Part shown: in pieces, positions 10,801-22,082 of the stretch
Numbering within the stretch: the stretch's first letter is position 1
Layout: the number at the start of each line of letters is the position of its first letter
Assembly: GCF_000237925.1 (NCBI RefSeq)
Contig: NC_031495.1
Location: 10,331,852 to 10,395,851 of the forward strand
Direction: 5' to 3'
DNA from: Schistosoma mansoni
Taxonomy: Eukaryota > Platyhelminthes > Trematoda > Strigeidida > Schistosomatidae
Length of the DNA stretch: 64,000 nt
The notes under the pieces: generated by a model
Databases searched by the model: none
Seen by the model: the letters and a program-made list of their open reading frames with translations, nothing else
Told to the model about the DNA's origin: nothing
Made by a program: the position numbers and the translations under genes

Positions 10801-13800
10801 CATTTTCCAACTATTATATTCCAAATGATTTTCCAAAATAGGTAGGCTGTCTTAGAGCGCTTAGGTGCAGCTAATCAGATGGTTAAGAAGCAAATAAGAG
10901 CAATAGCATTTGTACAAAATATCAAACAGTTGATTTGGCTTTATGGATGTCACATAGCTCCACATATTTTAAAGTGCACAGAAATGGTTACTCTTCATAA
11001 ATTATATGAAGATTTATCTAATATAAGACATGGATATATCTCTGGATATCAATAAAAAGTATAGAAAAAACATCTGATCTTCAGTAAACCAAGGGAGACG
11101 GTTACTCTGCATTCATCATTAATAGTATAAATGGACTAGTAATCTTAATGTACCAGATTACTTTATTATCTCTGTAATTATCTTTATTTCTAATAATACT
11201 CAATCAAGAATAGCGTTAACTTGAAACCCAAATGTAGAGATACATATCTAAATGCATATACCTTAAGTATAAACGTACTTTTTCGATAGGTTTCCAAGCA
11301 GAATCACCTGTTAAAGACCAAACAATAAGTTGGCCAGCAGAGTTAACTGCAGCTAATGAAGTTACTTCCTGGTCAATAGATAAACTATGAATAGGTTCAT
11401 TTTGGCCATCAGTGCATATAGAATTGGCTGCATTGTTGCGAAGGTCCCAAACTATAACTTCCCCTTTACTTGTTCCGATGAGAATTTCATGTTGATTGCG
11501 ATGAAGCAGCATTGTATTAATGCTCGAGGACGTCTACGTAAGAACAAAAAAGAACAGATGATGTTCTGGTTTCGCATATTGCTAACATGACTTAGATCGC
11601 TTCCAATATATAATAAAGTAATACTGATAGTAATAATATCTGACGTTATGCAATCACAATTGTCCGTCAAATATTAGAGTACTGAGAAACAAAGAGCGAT
11701 ATGTGAGGGTTGAACGATTTTAAGTACAACAATTCTAAAGTCCAAATGAATATAAAACCTGAGAATGGAATTAAATTTATCAAGCTTACACAAAGAGCCA
11801 ATGCACGTCTACGTAAAAACTATTTGGATAATCCCTATGGCAAGTCGGAAGACGTATACAAATACCTAATAGGAAACTAAAAGCGTTCTATAGCTATCCA
11901 TGGCTTATAAACTTCATAACGGTGGCATTTATTTATTTATTTGAACACATAAATATTGGTACAAAGGGGCATCGAATACACATGCGCCACACAAGTCACT
12001 TGATTTGTGTGGGCTATGATACTGCCCAGGTGCCCAGACCGAAGGTGGTTTTCTTAGAGGGTGTTATAACTTGTGGCCGCCTGGATGCCCTGTTAATGCA
12101 TAACGTGATATCTCCAATCAGAGAGCAGTGAATTATCGATCGAACCAATGGCACAAGAAACCCGTACGAGCAGTCCTAGAGTGCTTGTTGGTCATGCATT
12201 CTGCCTAGCCCAGCCAGTTAAGTCCAGAACAGCCTGTGCGGTATGAATCATTGTATTTCAAACATACTGAATTTATATACCAATCAAACCGACCATAAAA
12301 TGAAAAATAACATTTGTACAAGATTTAGTCAAATGTGGGTGTGAATAAGGGGAACAGTAATCAATAGACTGGGTGTAATTCATGAATGGTAAATCGTGTA
12401 ACAATAGTTTATGGGTCAAAATAAAGCTCATAATAAGGGGGACATGAATATGAATAGTTTAGTTACTTAGCAATTATACGATAAAAAATATATGCACAGT
12501 ATTGGTCCATAAATGGATCCCAAAGTTACCATTCACTATTCTTATCGGGACATAATAGAGGGTCACACCCGGAGTCTTCGACCATAAAGGTCTGATCTAA
12601 AAGGCAGTGAAGCAACGTAAAGAGATGTAGTCCCATGGTAACCGGTGACCAATAATTGATTCATACGCCATTTGTTCCTTCGGGATCCTAGAGCCTATGT
12701 GCACTATTGGTTTTGAATAAGGGTTTTCCAACTCCCTTAGGTGGATCCTCCGCACCCATCAACCCAGTTGTGGCGCTAGACATTTGCTTCTCGTCCTCTC
12801 AATTTTATAAACAACACCGACACAAGAAAACAGTGAGTAGGATTTCCCTGACAGTGGTTGTATGCACATGGCCATGTAAGAGCATTTCGAGAGGGAGAGC
12901 TGACTCCCCCCACCCTCGGCCGTACCGGGGCATTTGGGAGCAACGGTGACAATCATAGATCACTGATTGTATTGTCTATCTAAATTGTATAATCTTTACT
13001 AAGTTTATTTTTCATTGCGACCTTATATAAGAAACAGAAACATTGAGAAATGAGTGCGAAATAGCTGTTTCATCCATACTAAAACTCCTCAGTAGTGGAT
13101 ACCAGCAAACCACGATAAGGATTGTCAGTCAGTCACATCGTAAAACTTCGTACTTACGTAGATCAGTTCGAGTTGCCATACCACATTAGCACAGAGATGA
13201 AGTTGTCGATTCAAATACGATATTGGTAGAAGTAGTAAGAGTATAAGTATTATGTGAAAGATAAGGGTTTGAATATGTTATTCAAGGGGTATAATCCAGT
13301 GAAATAAATTTGGAAAGAGAAAAAGGAAAGGGACATGAAGAATTCAGAAGATTAGAATTTGGTAGAACACAAAGAGTGGATGCACCTTCTCCATTGCAAA
13401 CGATTTTGAGCCATGTCATTCAAGGTCTCTAACCATCGGTTGCTATCATCTCGCGGATCCCAACCAGGTAGTCTACACCTATCAACATGGCTCAGTCCAC
13501 TTGTCAGTAACTTCATGGATTTGTGCCACGTTTTACTAAGCTACAAGTTGAAGTTAATAAGTATGCATTAAGGGACAACAAAAGTGAAAAGATTAAAAGT
13601 AATGTGAGTCAAGATGTCTATAAAATTTTAATCTGTGAAGACTAGCACGTACTTACACCTATTTGTTCAACCAAGTTACACGTTCACAGGTTAGTATAAT
13701 AAAGCCATTAATAATAATAGTAATAACAATAACCACTTCAAAGTTTTAGTATTCAATTACTGCCCAATATTTTTTGACCCATTGGATTAATGCTTTGAGG

Positions 13801-14493
13801 AAAAAATCAATACAACTCAAAGTCGAAACTTGCGCAAGATGGAGTCGATCTAGGTTGTCACACTCAACAACACGAAAGGAAAACTGAACAACCGTTGAGA
13901 GATAATCACACTAAACGCGGACACGAAAGGAGGATAAAACCTTAGGATAACCATTGAACTAGGAAAGTGCTTCGTTTTAAATGTTATGTTAAGTCTGCTC
14001 AAGTTCAGAATAACAACTGTCCACGTTTCTCACCGCCATCCTCCAGACGTTTTAATAAATAGTTTGACAACTAAGTAACGTACGATTACCTGGTAAATAC
14101 GTGTTATCCACAGATTTCCACCGGCTCGCCAATCTATAATCTTGGCTACACGATCTTCAGCTCCTGCAAACATCCAGTTCCCTGTGTCATTAAAGCCAAC
14201 CGTGTTTACATTCTTTGTGAAATCTGAGACCATAACGAAGGGTGTTGCGGGACCCTGGACATCATAGATACGAACTCGACCATAACCACCAGCTGCTAGG
14301 TACTGTCCGTCGCGGGAAAATTCAAGAGCGTTTACCTAGAGATTTAAGCTTCGAATACATTTAAGTAATAGACCTGTGATTCATTGTGCTGAAAACCTTG
14401 GATATATTTTCCAGTGCTTGGTTGCCACATTCGGATAGTATGATCGAAACCTCCAGTTGCCAAGGACAGATTGTTATCGTAGTCGTTTTTCAT
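7850..14493 (-). CDS. MLST8: mLST8/GbetaL, WD-repeat subunit of TOR complexes (four exons)
   Basis: Exons in order of transcription: 14493-14374, 14335-14090, 11533-11279 and 8182-7850 (120, 246, 255 and 333 nt). They join in frame at GT/AG sites and encode 317 residues, against about 326 for vertebrate mLST8. mLST8 is a beta-propeller protein that binds the kinase domain of TOR in TORC1 and TORC2. Visible WD signatures include GGFDHTIRMWQ, VNALEFSRDGQYLAAGGYG, GAEDRVAKIIDWR, GTSKGEVIVWDLR, AAVNSAGQLIVWSL, FSPDSTLIATGGGDGK and TATSDGVARLWNLETGE, ending with GHQRAITCMAF. Intron 1 is only 38 bp, whereas introns 2 (about 2.56 kb) and 3 (about 3.10 kb) hold SR2, R2 and solo-LTR insertions. An AG preceded by a pyrimidine-rich tract lies 10 nt upstream of the start codon and could be a 5'-UTR or spliced-leader acceptor. 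The gene appears intact. Confidence 0.95.
8183..9699. other. mLST8 intron 3, part without recognised repeat
   Basis: AT-rich intronic sequence between the last exon and the SR2-like relic. I see nothing coding and no known repeat. Confidence 0.5.
9700..10718 (-). mobile_element. Degenerate SR2-type element, 5' part, in mLST8 intron 3
   Basis: On the minus strand this aligns with the SR2 5' untranslated region and N-terminus. The peptides HDRPQALVSWALRSCWQVV and RGQPGSDNRLYTSNGTRD (10378 down to about 10100) match the SR2 start, and a worn endonuclease stretch follows to about 9700. The 5' end near 10718 corresponds to the element start. It has several frame breaks and is clearly older than the 2576-6518 copy. 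It lies in the same orientation as the host gene. Confidence 0.82.
10719..11278. other. mLST8 intron 3, remainder
   Basis: AT-rich intronic sequence; nothing recognised. Confidence 0.5.
11928..12957 (-). repeat. R2 interspersed repeat, copy b, split by a solo LTR
   Basis: The R2 sequence runs on the minus strand in two blocks, 12957-12558 and 12061-11928, ending at an ATTT/TAAA-type tail near 11928-11942. The blocks are contiguous in the copy at 34526-35030. Between them sits a ~496-bp insertion with a 5-bp duplication. It lies in mLST8 intron 2. Confidence 0.85.
12062..12557 (-). mobile_element. Solo LTR of an LTR retrotransposon inside R2
   Basis: A 496-bp insertion begins TGTTATAAC on the plus strand and is flanked by the direct repeat GAGGG (12057-12061 and 12558-12562), typical of integrase-mediated insertion. 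A related sequence at 57367-57881 has recognisable TG...CA ends. On the minus strand it contains a TATATA-type stretch, so I assign that orientation. No internal coding region is present, as expected for a solo LTR. The parent element is unknown. Confidence 0.72.
13124..13533 (-). mobile_element. 5'-truncated SR2 element in mLST8 intron 2
   Basis: On the minus strand this is closely similar to 6110-6518 of the full-length SR2, from the last part of the open frame (including the AQNRLQW region) through the whole 3' untranslated region to a TGAC tail (about 13124-13136). The close match suggests the same young subfamily as the 2576-6518 element. Confidence 0.88.
13534..14089. other. mLST8 intron 2, remainder
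   Basis: AT-rich sequence with no recognised feature up to the exon end at 14090. Confidence 0.5.
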
Positions 14494-14504
14494 TAGTTGG
14501 TGCC

Positions 14505-14990
14505 TGCATAGGAAAAACGGATAATAAAAACCTCAAAGCAAATTATCTACAGATTTAGTAAAGGTTACAAATCCACCCACATAAAATACTACAAAGGGAT
14601 TAGGGGCTATTAATTTGTTGAAAAAAACTAGTTTGATATTTCCGTTACAAGTTTTCAGAAACCAGTCATTTTGTGGTAAAGAACTCATCTAGAGGGCGAT
14701 TCAGAACATTTTACAATGCTGTATTTACTCAAACCAACACTGTAGAAACCCTAGTGGTTTCAGTAGGTATTTGAAGTTTGGTTTCTTTTGAGGAGGAATG
14801 GGTAAGTTTGTCCTAGGGAAATTGGATTGTCGAAACCACATGGGAGCATTAATTGGCGCTTGGAATTCTGCTTATTTATTCAGACACTTCTTAAACTCTA
14901 TAGTATCACTTTAGTATTGCATCATGGTATCCTTATATCACGATGACGGGAAGGAATATTAAGATCACCTCAATCAGTACATAAACAACA
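14505..14990. other. Upstream region of mLST8, nothing recognised
   Basis: This lies upstream of the mLST8 start on the minus strand. It should contain the promoter or a 5'-UTR intron, but I can identify no element. Confidence 0.4.
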
Positions 14991-14994
14991 CAAA

Positions 14995-15320
14995 ACCTAG
15001 CACACAAGTACTGGTTCAAGTTACTACATTACATCACCACAGAGATGAAATTATCAACACAGAGCCAGAGTAGTGGTAATAATAACGGTATTGGTGGGCG
15101 AAAATATTGGATGTAGCTAATGAGTACGTGATGAACTTATGAAATAAAAAGTATGGAAATATTTTAAAACACAAAACTCAGGGAAAGAGGATGAATCTGG
15201 GTCAGAGATCGATTTTGAGCAATGCCAACTACAGACTCTAACCATTGTTTACGACTATCGTTCGAAGTTCAACCAGTTTTAGCAGTCAGTGACCTTGTGG
15301 ACTGATCACACGCATTGTGT
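14995..15320 (-). mobile_element. Degenerate SR2-type 3' fragment
   Basis: On the minus strand the sequence follows SR2 near its C-terminus and 3' untranslated region: stretches equivalent to the 'cagtccac...gtcactgac' and 'caatggttagagtct' segments are present, with an internal deletion. It is clearly more diverged than 13124-13533. Confidence 0.6.
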
Positions 15321-16879
15321 TAATCTATTTGAGTTTAAGACAAATGGTACTGGGATCTATTACGGATTTTTCCAACCAGACAACTTGGACTGGACCGGAT
15401 CCACCTATCTTAACTCTACAGTAATAAGAATGGTAGGTTGGTGGACCTGTGTTAGTCCATGCGGTTTGTTATGTAATGAAGGCTCAGTTTTACCTTGAAA
15501 ATGTACATTGATGGGGCTGATAAATATTCGGATTAAGAGTCCCAGTCACTGACCACTCGATGGGAAAAACGGAACCCTACTCGGAGCCTATTAGATCGAG
15601 GTTTCTGAACATTTTGCTACCTTTCGAAGGTTATTAGAGCTAGACGGAGTAAAAAGATGAGACATATTAACACTCAAATCATAATTAAAGGTACGGAATG
15701 CCAAAATAAAGTCTTGCGTCTTACGATACGATAAGAGGAAAGGTTTAGGCGTTTTAAGTGCTCACCGTAAGGAAGTTTAGATAGACCCTTCCCTTATCTT
15801 GTTCCCACAGGCTGAACACGCCTAAGCATCCTTAAAACGAAATGAACCAGCTACTTGAATACAGTGCTCTAAGTGTCATCTTTCGTAGGTGGTATATAAG
15901 ACTCGAAACAGCTCTTCGTCAAACCATTTGAATGCTCAGCGAAGTAACCACAACGCACGAAAACCTCAGGCAACTACTGCGTTGCAGTGCATATCTACGT
16001 CCAACTACATCAGCAGAATTAAACTCTTCAAGGCACTGACGTTATTTAACTATGGAAGCAGTCTGGTGCACATGGTTTTGCTGAAACCAATGGAGGTTTT
16101 ATTTAAAGACAGATTGGGAACTGTTGGTCAGAGGTTGTAAGTAGTTTGTTCCTTGAGATTCTCATCTGGAAAGTAGCAGGGTGATTCTAATCAACCTATG
16201 GATCTAGATGGCGATAACCTTATTCAATAGCAGTGATTGGCGAGTAACATCTTGAAACACAGCAAAATATATATAGATCATATAGCTTATGCTCTTACAG
16301 ATACATGAGCCATCGTCTGCACTAACAAATTAGTAAGACATGGATGACCTTCCCTAGAACTGAATGGCTTCTTGGGGAATGCGAGGTTTAGTCTAACCTG
16401 CAGCCGTCTAATATCCATAGGAGCTTGAAGTTACTTGTGAATAAGCTACTCTACAACTACATACACGCTATTTGAAACCAAAAACTTACTAAGGCATTTC
16501 CTAGTCGACGATATCCTATACTTCACAATTACCGTAGAGACACCGGCAAGGCCTTGCCATCGATGTAGTTGTACGTGTCTAGCCAGAAGGTACTTCGTGT
16601 ACTAACAGAGCATGCAAAGCGTGGGTGACAATTGCTAGAAAAGGAAATGTGAGTGGACGACCTAGTAGGAGACTACGACGGACTTACATTCATCAAGGAA
16701 AGCAGTCAACAACAAGTAGAAGTAACACAAGCCTCAGATTACTGTAATCTTGTAACAGGAACTAGAAGTGGGAGGCGTGGTGCTAGAGTCGTTATCCCAC
16801 TTGGGCGGCGGACGTCTTCAAGGTCACTGGTTCAGATTCACATTTGTGCAGTAAGAACAGAAGGCCGACGGCCTGTGTC
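15321..16879. other. Intergenic, nothing recognised
   Basis: Several short open frames exist, but none has a recognisable motif or a related copy elsewhere in the window. It may hold worn repeats that I cannot name. Confidence 0.4.
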
Positions 16880-18322
16880 ATTCCTTTTCTAGTATGCTTC
16901 TGTGAGTGTCCATTCTTCTCTTGAATGTGTCAAGTAAAGGTGCGGACCACACTGCTTCGGGTAACAGGTTCCAAGAATTGATGACTCGGTGTAAAAACCT
17001 GTATGTCACTGGTATTTTATCCGTTCTCGGCTTTTCTACTCGCTTACAATGTCCTCTGAAATGTCCCGCTTTATTGAGAAGAAAAGAGAGAATATATTAG
17101 GCTCAAAATCATTCCTTAGTATTCTATACATCAAAATCAGATCACCTGATAATCTGCGATAGGACAGAGTAAAGGGGTCTAGCTTTTCAAGCCGCTCTTT
17201 GTATGATAAACCCCGGAGCTCTGGAATTGCACGGGTAGCCACCTTCTTTACTTGTTCCAGGATATCTGAGTCACCTTTTAAACAGGGGTTTTCAGCCTTA
17301 ACGCAGTTCTCAAGCTTAGTTCTCACTACGGTTGTGTATACTGTAGTGAATATGGTAGTATCTAACTTGGTGAATATCTTTCTTAAAGCCCACGGGGTTC
17401 TAAACCCCTTAGCTACAACCTCCCGGCAGTGGGCCGTGATCCTAAGATCATAGCTTACCGTCACCTCAAGATCCTTTTGAAACCGAACCAAGGGTACAGG
17501 CACTTTTCCTATACTGTACATATTTATCTTTGTATCCCCAAAGTGCATGTAGACACACTTTGTCGCGTTGATAGGCATCAGCAACTCTTTAGACCAGCTA
17601 ATCACAATATTTAGGTCCGCCTGAAGTGCGCATGTATCTGCATCTCCTGTTATTTCACACCAGATTTTTACATCATCAGCGTATAATAACATTGGGGATT
17701 CTGCTATACTTGGGAGATCATTTGCATACAGTATAAAGGGTAAATGACCTAGGATAGAACCTTGAAGTACTACAATCAGTACTGGTCTTCAGGTGGAGTG
17801 CTCGGAATTTACTCTTACTTTCTGTCGACAACCTACTGGGAAATCCCTAAACCATTTAAAGAGAGTTCCGGCAATACCAAGATTTTGTAGCTTCAAGAGT
17901 AGGCTATTTGTCGGCACCTTGCCAAACGCTTCGCTGAAGTCTATGTAGACCACACCCACTGATCTTCCATTGTCTAGAACCTTTGTCCAGTGCTCCCTTG
18001 CTATAAGGAGGTTAGTTGTGCAAGATAAACCTTTTCTGAAAGCATGTCGTTCGCTGTTTAACAAGTTGTTGGTTTACACAAATGTCATTATGGTCTTTTT
18101 GACTATTCTTTCCAGTATCTTAACTACGACACTGGTGAGGCTGACAGGTCTTTAGTTTGATGGAATTTGTCTCGGTCCTGTTTCATGTATTGGAGTGACG
18201 ATTGCATCCTTCCAGTCCGTAGGTTAGACATTTTGGTCAAGTGACTTATTGAATATCACAGTCAGTGGGGCTGCAGTGCATTGTGCAATGTCTCAGAATT
18301 TTGGGGTGTAATTCATTCGGTC
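16880..18322 (-). mobile_element. CR1-like non-LTR retrotransposon, 5'-truncated and broken
   Basis: Minus-strand reverse transcriptase of the CR1/SR1 type. In order are a worn PNELHPKILRHC-like start (about 18320), FRKGLSCTTNLLIAREHW (about 18030), VYIDFSEAFGKVPTNSLLLK (about 17960) and FPVGCRQKVRVNSE (about 17830). A frame break follows, then LLYADDVKIWCEI (17692) and the C-terminal thumb with ELRGLSYKERLEKLDPFTL and RILRNDF. The polymerase box YADD is intact, but the open frame is split at about 17789/17692 and upstream of 18064. The 5' truncation abuts an R1 repeat at 18325. A near-identical internal piece occurs at 43764-44369. Confidence 0.85.
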
Positions 18323-18324
18323 CT

Positions 18325-18648
18325 GAAGATACGACTAGTTCTGTGGTTTTGCAACTAGCAACCAGTAACACCTATATTCGAAGCGTTCCCCAACCAATCG
18401 AAATCAGAAGTCATATGCGAAGAGATCGGAAAGATATATTTGATGCGTTATCAATATATCGAGAAGCGTTTGCTCTAATCTGGCTAGTGAACGTAGGAGC
18501 TATGTCCCACGCTGAGTCGTAACGTGATCTGGTACGGATGCATGACCGAAAGCCTTCAGTTAAACAAGTCCACTTAAACAATGTGGTCAGCATCCAATGT
18601 CGAACACTTAGTGAGCTATTGATTTTGGGGAATTATTTTCAGCTACAG
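18325..18648 (+). repeat. R1 interspersed repeat, copy 1
   Basis: About 324 bp starting GAAGATACGA and ending CAGCTACA. It is closely similar to 25464-25788 and 59067-59392, and diverged reverse copies lie at 53345-53595 and 58505-58745. It has no coding capacity and orientation is arbitrary. I looked for the schistosome hammerhead ribozyme core in it and did not find it. Confidence 0.85.
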
Positions 18649-19160
18649 ATCACTCCCACTCCAGTGAGGTAGTGATGACCCTAAGACGTGACCAGCCAGA
18701 AGTTTTAACCCAACGAGTTTGTCGTTGGTAAACACTCTTCTGATAGCTTGCTTCGTTTAGCAGTGTCTGGTCGTCTTTCCTTAAACTAAGGGACCATGAT
18801 GTACAACATAACAATAAAGAAATAAAATACAATGAAAATTTCGGTTCCTTGTGAAACTTCGTCGTTCTTTTCCAGCCGTCCTGGAAAAGTAGAACGTGTG
18901 AGTGCATGTCGAAAATACACTCGTACTTGCGTAAGGACACAAGATGAGCGGAAAAAAATAATAAACTGATACACTTGCAAAATGCGTAAAAGCGATCGGA
19001 AAAAAATGGCTTCTTTTTTATATATAAAATATAAATACGCTCAAAAAAATGAAAATGTTTTGTTTTCTTTGTCTTTTTTAATTAAATAAAAAAATGAGCG
19101 TATTAAAAAACCTTTTTTATAACAAACAATGAAAGGGGAATTCAAGATACAGCTTGTGTC
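18649..19160. other. AT-rich flank of the gypsy element
   Basis: It contains A- and T-rich runs (18950-19130) downstream of the integrase end. A 3' LTR would be expected here, but I see no matching sequence upstream of the gag at 25284-25463, so no LTR pair can be called. Confidence 0.4.
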
Positions 19161-19721
19161 CTACGTGCAATATTCGTTAAGATGTTCTGGAAATCTTACT
19201 CTTCTTCCAGAACGCGTTGTCTTAAGTTTATCTTTCGACGTTGACGAAGTATCAAGGTGTGTGTCGGCTGTCGTGTAGGGTACTACGAGTGTAGGAGCCG
19301 TGTCGTACGATTGTACCGAAGGAAATTCGACGTAGCTAAGGTTTCCTTCTGAGTACGCTGCTTTGAGTCGATCGATACTGATGCTATCGTTCGTACCGTT
19401 CTTATCGACTACATAGTACTTAGGTTCGCGCTGAAGAACTTTGAAGGGTCCTTCGTATGCTGATTCGAGAGGTCGTCGATGTGAGTCTCGACGAACGAAG
19501 ACGTGTGTACTATGTCGTAAGTCAGGTTGAACGGAAACATCAGTTGATTGAGGTCGAGTGTGAGCAGGTTTAACTGAACGCATTGCGTTTGTAGGCCTGC
19601 TTGTGTAGGAGTTTAGATCCATGTCCATTGAAGAAGGCGAAGGATCTACGAATTCTCCTGGGAGTCGGAGTGTCGTTCCATAAACGAGTTGAGATGCAGT
19701 GTATCCAATGTCAGCTCTCAC
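19161..19721 (-). pseudogene. Integrase C-terminal part (gypsy)
   Basis: A GPF/Y-type module is visible in YEGPFKVLQREPKYYVVDKN, followed by a linker and an Arg-rich end (TTRSGRRVRFPEHLNEY). This is the C-terminus of the minus-strand element's integrase. It is out of frame with the catalytic part upstream because of an indel near 19830. Confidence 0.85.
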
Positions 19722-19797
19722 TGCATTGCGGATACCTAGTAAGACGAGTGGAGGGGCGTTGGTCCACTGTGGAACGTCTGTAGCTGATATTGGAGCT

Positions 19798-20235
19798 TTA
19801 AGTTGTCGATGAAAACGTTCTACCCACCCCGTTTGCTTGTGGGTGGTAGGCGGTCGTTCGGAAGCGCGTGATTCCTAATAGTGAGGTCAGACAGTGGAAA
19901 AGTCCAGACTCGAACTGGCGTCCACGGTCTGTAGTGATGGCTGAAGGGCAGTCGAAATTTACCACCCATCGTTCGACGAAAGCGCGAGCCACGGTTTCAG
20001 CAGTAATGTCCTTAATCGGTACGGCTTCTGGCCATCGAGTAAAACGGTCTACGCATGTTAAGAGATATGAGTATCCGTTTGAATCGGGTAACGGTCCTAC
20101 CAAATCTAGATGAACGTGGTCGAAACGAGCGTCAGGTGTTTCGAAAGAGCCTAAGGGACATTTGTTGTGTCCAATCACCTTGGATTTCTGGCAGCTTACA
20201 CAGGAGCGTGCCCACTCCCTCACGTCTTTATTCAT
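19798..20235 (-). pseudogene. Integrase zinc-finger end and catalytic core (gypsy)
   Basis: CVSCQKSK is the second half of the HHCC finger. The catalytic core follows: [20 protein letters not shown] with the first Asp, then [11 protein letters not shown] with the second Asp. The frame is lost just after HPQANG, before the catalytic Glu region. A TGA separates it from the RNase H part upstream (about 20243). Confidence 0.88.
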
Positions 20236-21220
20236 GCCAGGCCATCAAAACCGTTCGGCTATAAGTTTGACTGTTGCACGAGCACCTGGATGAGAAAGAT
20301 TGTGCAACGTATTGAAGACGTTGCGTCGATAATATTTTGGAACGATGGGACGATCCTTACCTGTAGATGTGTCACATAGTAAGGTTTCGTTACCTGTTCC
20401 CACCTGCTTAATACTTAGTTTAAGAGTTGTCGAGGATAACTCATGCTGAAGATCAATGTCTTCTTTTTGAAGCTGATCGAGTTTAAGAAGGTCGATTCCT
20501 TGGAAACTGTTCAAGGAACTAATTCGAGACAAGGCGTCTGCGACTACATTGTTAGCTCCAGAAATGTGTTGTATGTCTGAAGTAAACTGAGAAATGTAGT
20601 CGAGTTGTCGAGACTCTCGCGGTGAGTACTTGTCTGAATATGAACTTAAAGAGAAGGTAAGAGGTTTATGATCGGTAAAAAGCGTGAATTCTCTTCCTTC
20701 GATGGAATGTTGGAAATGTCGTGCAGCACAATACATAGCTAGGAGTTCCCTACCGAATGTGCTGTACCTAGATTCCGCGTCTAGCAACTGTCTCGAGAAA
20801 AATCCTAAAGGTTGCCACGAGTTGTTAACCCATTGTTGTAAGACTCCTCCGATTGCTGAGTCGGATGCGTCTACGGCGATACTAATGGGCGCTTGAGTGT
20901 CCTGATGAGCAAGCAGGGTTGCCTTAGCAATGTGTTCCTTAACTGTGGAGAATGCTTTACGGGCTGTGTCGTCTAAACTAATTGATTTTGCATTTCCACG
21001 AATCTGGTCGGTTAACAGTTTCATAAGGGATGCGCATTTGGGTATGAACCGTCTGTAGAAACTTACAAGTCCGTTAAAAGTTCGCAACTGCTTGACCGTG
21101 GTCGGTTCTGGGTAATCCAGAATGGCCGCCACTTTGCTTCTAAGGAGTTGGATGCCCTGGACATCAATAGAGTGTCCTAAGAAGTCTAAGGAGTTGGTTC
21201 CGATTTGGAATTTCTGAATG
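20236..21220 (-). pseudogene. Reverse transcriptase connection and RNase H (gypsy)
   Basis: It begins with the end of the polymerase (FLGHSIDVQG-like and VKQLRTFNGLVSFYRRFIP) and continues into RNase H: SIAVDASDSAIGGVLQQ, FSRQLLDAESRYSTFGRELL, FTDHKPL and NVVADALSRI. An in-frame TGA stops it before the integrase finger. The RNase H acidic residues appear preserved. Confidence 0.88.
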
Positions 21221-21221
21221 T

Positions 21222-22082
21222 TTACAGTAATGCCATGCCTTTGGAGTCGATCGAAAACAATGTCCAGATGCTGGAGATGTGATGTCCGAAAGGAGTTATG
21301 ATGGCGGTTTTCGGAATGTTGTCAGTTGCCATAGGTATTTGGTTGTAAGCTTTAACTAAGTCGATTTTCGAAAAGACAGTTGTACCTTTCAAGGTAGCTG
21401 TCAAGTCGTGAATATGAGGCAACGGGTAACGATCGGGAATGGTTTTAGCATTCAGACGCCGATAATCACCAGTTGGCCGCCAATCATTGCTGTCCTTTTT
21501 AGGGACCATGTACAATGGGGATGACCATGGACTATTTGATGGTCGAATTATCCCTAAGTCTATCATATGGTCGAATTCGTTTTTGGCTAACCTAAGCTTC
21601 TCGGGAGCGAGTCGACGGGCTTTCGAGAATACAGGTGGTCCTGTAGTCGAGATGTGATGTGTAACATTGCTGGTTACACAAGGCAATTTAGATTGCGGTT
21701 GGTATATTCCGGAGTATTTGTCGAGTAATGATTGGTACAAGGGGTCTATGGCGTGCTTAATCGTGACTGGGGACAACCTGCAACCAGAACATGGAGTTAC
21801 GCAAACAGATAACTTAGTGTTTCCGTCTATTAACCGTCGTGAGCGTGTGTCGATGAGTCGATTGTGGTATTGTAACAGGTCTATACCAATGATTGACATA
21901 GAAACATCTGCGACCACGAAAATCCAGTGTATGGGTTTGCGTAAACCCACGTTAAGGTAAACGTACCTCTTACCATACGTAGCGATCGGTTTTCCATTCG
22001 CCGCCTGTAAGCTCAAAACAGACTCGTGAAGTCTGTCGTTAGAATTTGCGGGAAAAACGAGGTAGAGAACTTTCGTGGCCAC
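21222..22082 (-). pseudogene. Protease relic fused to reverse transcriptase lacking its active site (gypsy)
   Basis: The N-terminal part is the second copy of the protease. Where the upstream copy has DTGAEVGVL, this one has a small deletion, so the catalytic Asp is gone. The polymerase then starts ([40 protein letters not shown]) but jumps directly to sequence equivalent to [16 protein letters not shown] in another frame. The block that carries the F/YxDD box is absent. Confidence 0.88.

Noticed and set aside
11216-11512. Separate 98-residue WD protein starting at the internal Met at 11512
   Set aside because: It is mLST8 exon 3 read into its intron; the true acceptor lies upstream at 11534 and the phase fits the neighbouring exons.
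16790-16850. tRNA-like B box (GGTTCAGATTC)
   Set aside because: There is no acceptable A box at the right spacing and no foldable cloverleaf.
18325-18648. Hammerhead ribozyme of the schistosome SM-alpha type in R1
   Set aside because: I looked for the CTGATGA and GAAA core with a plausible stem II on both strands in R1 and elsewhere and found no arrangement that fits.
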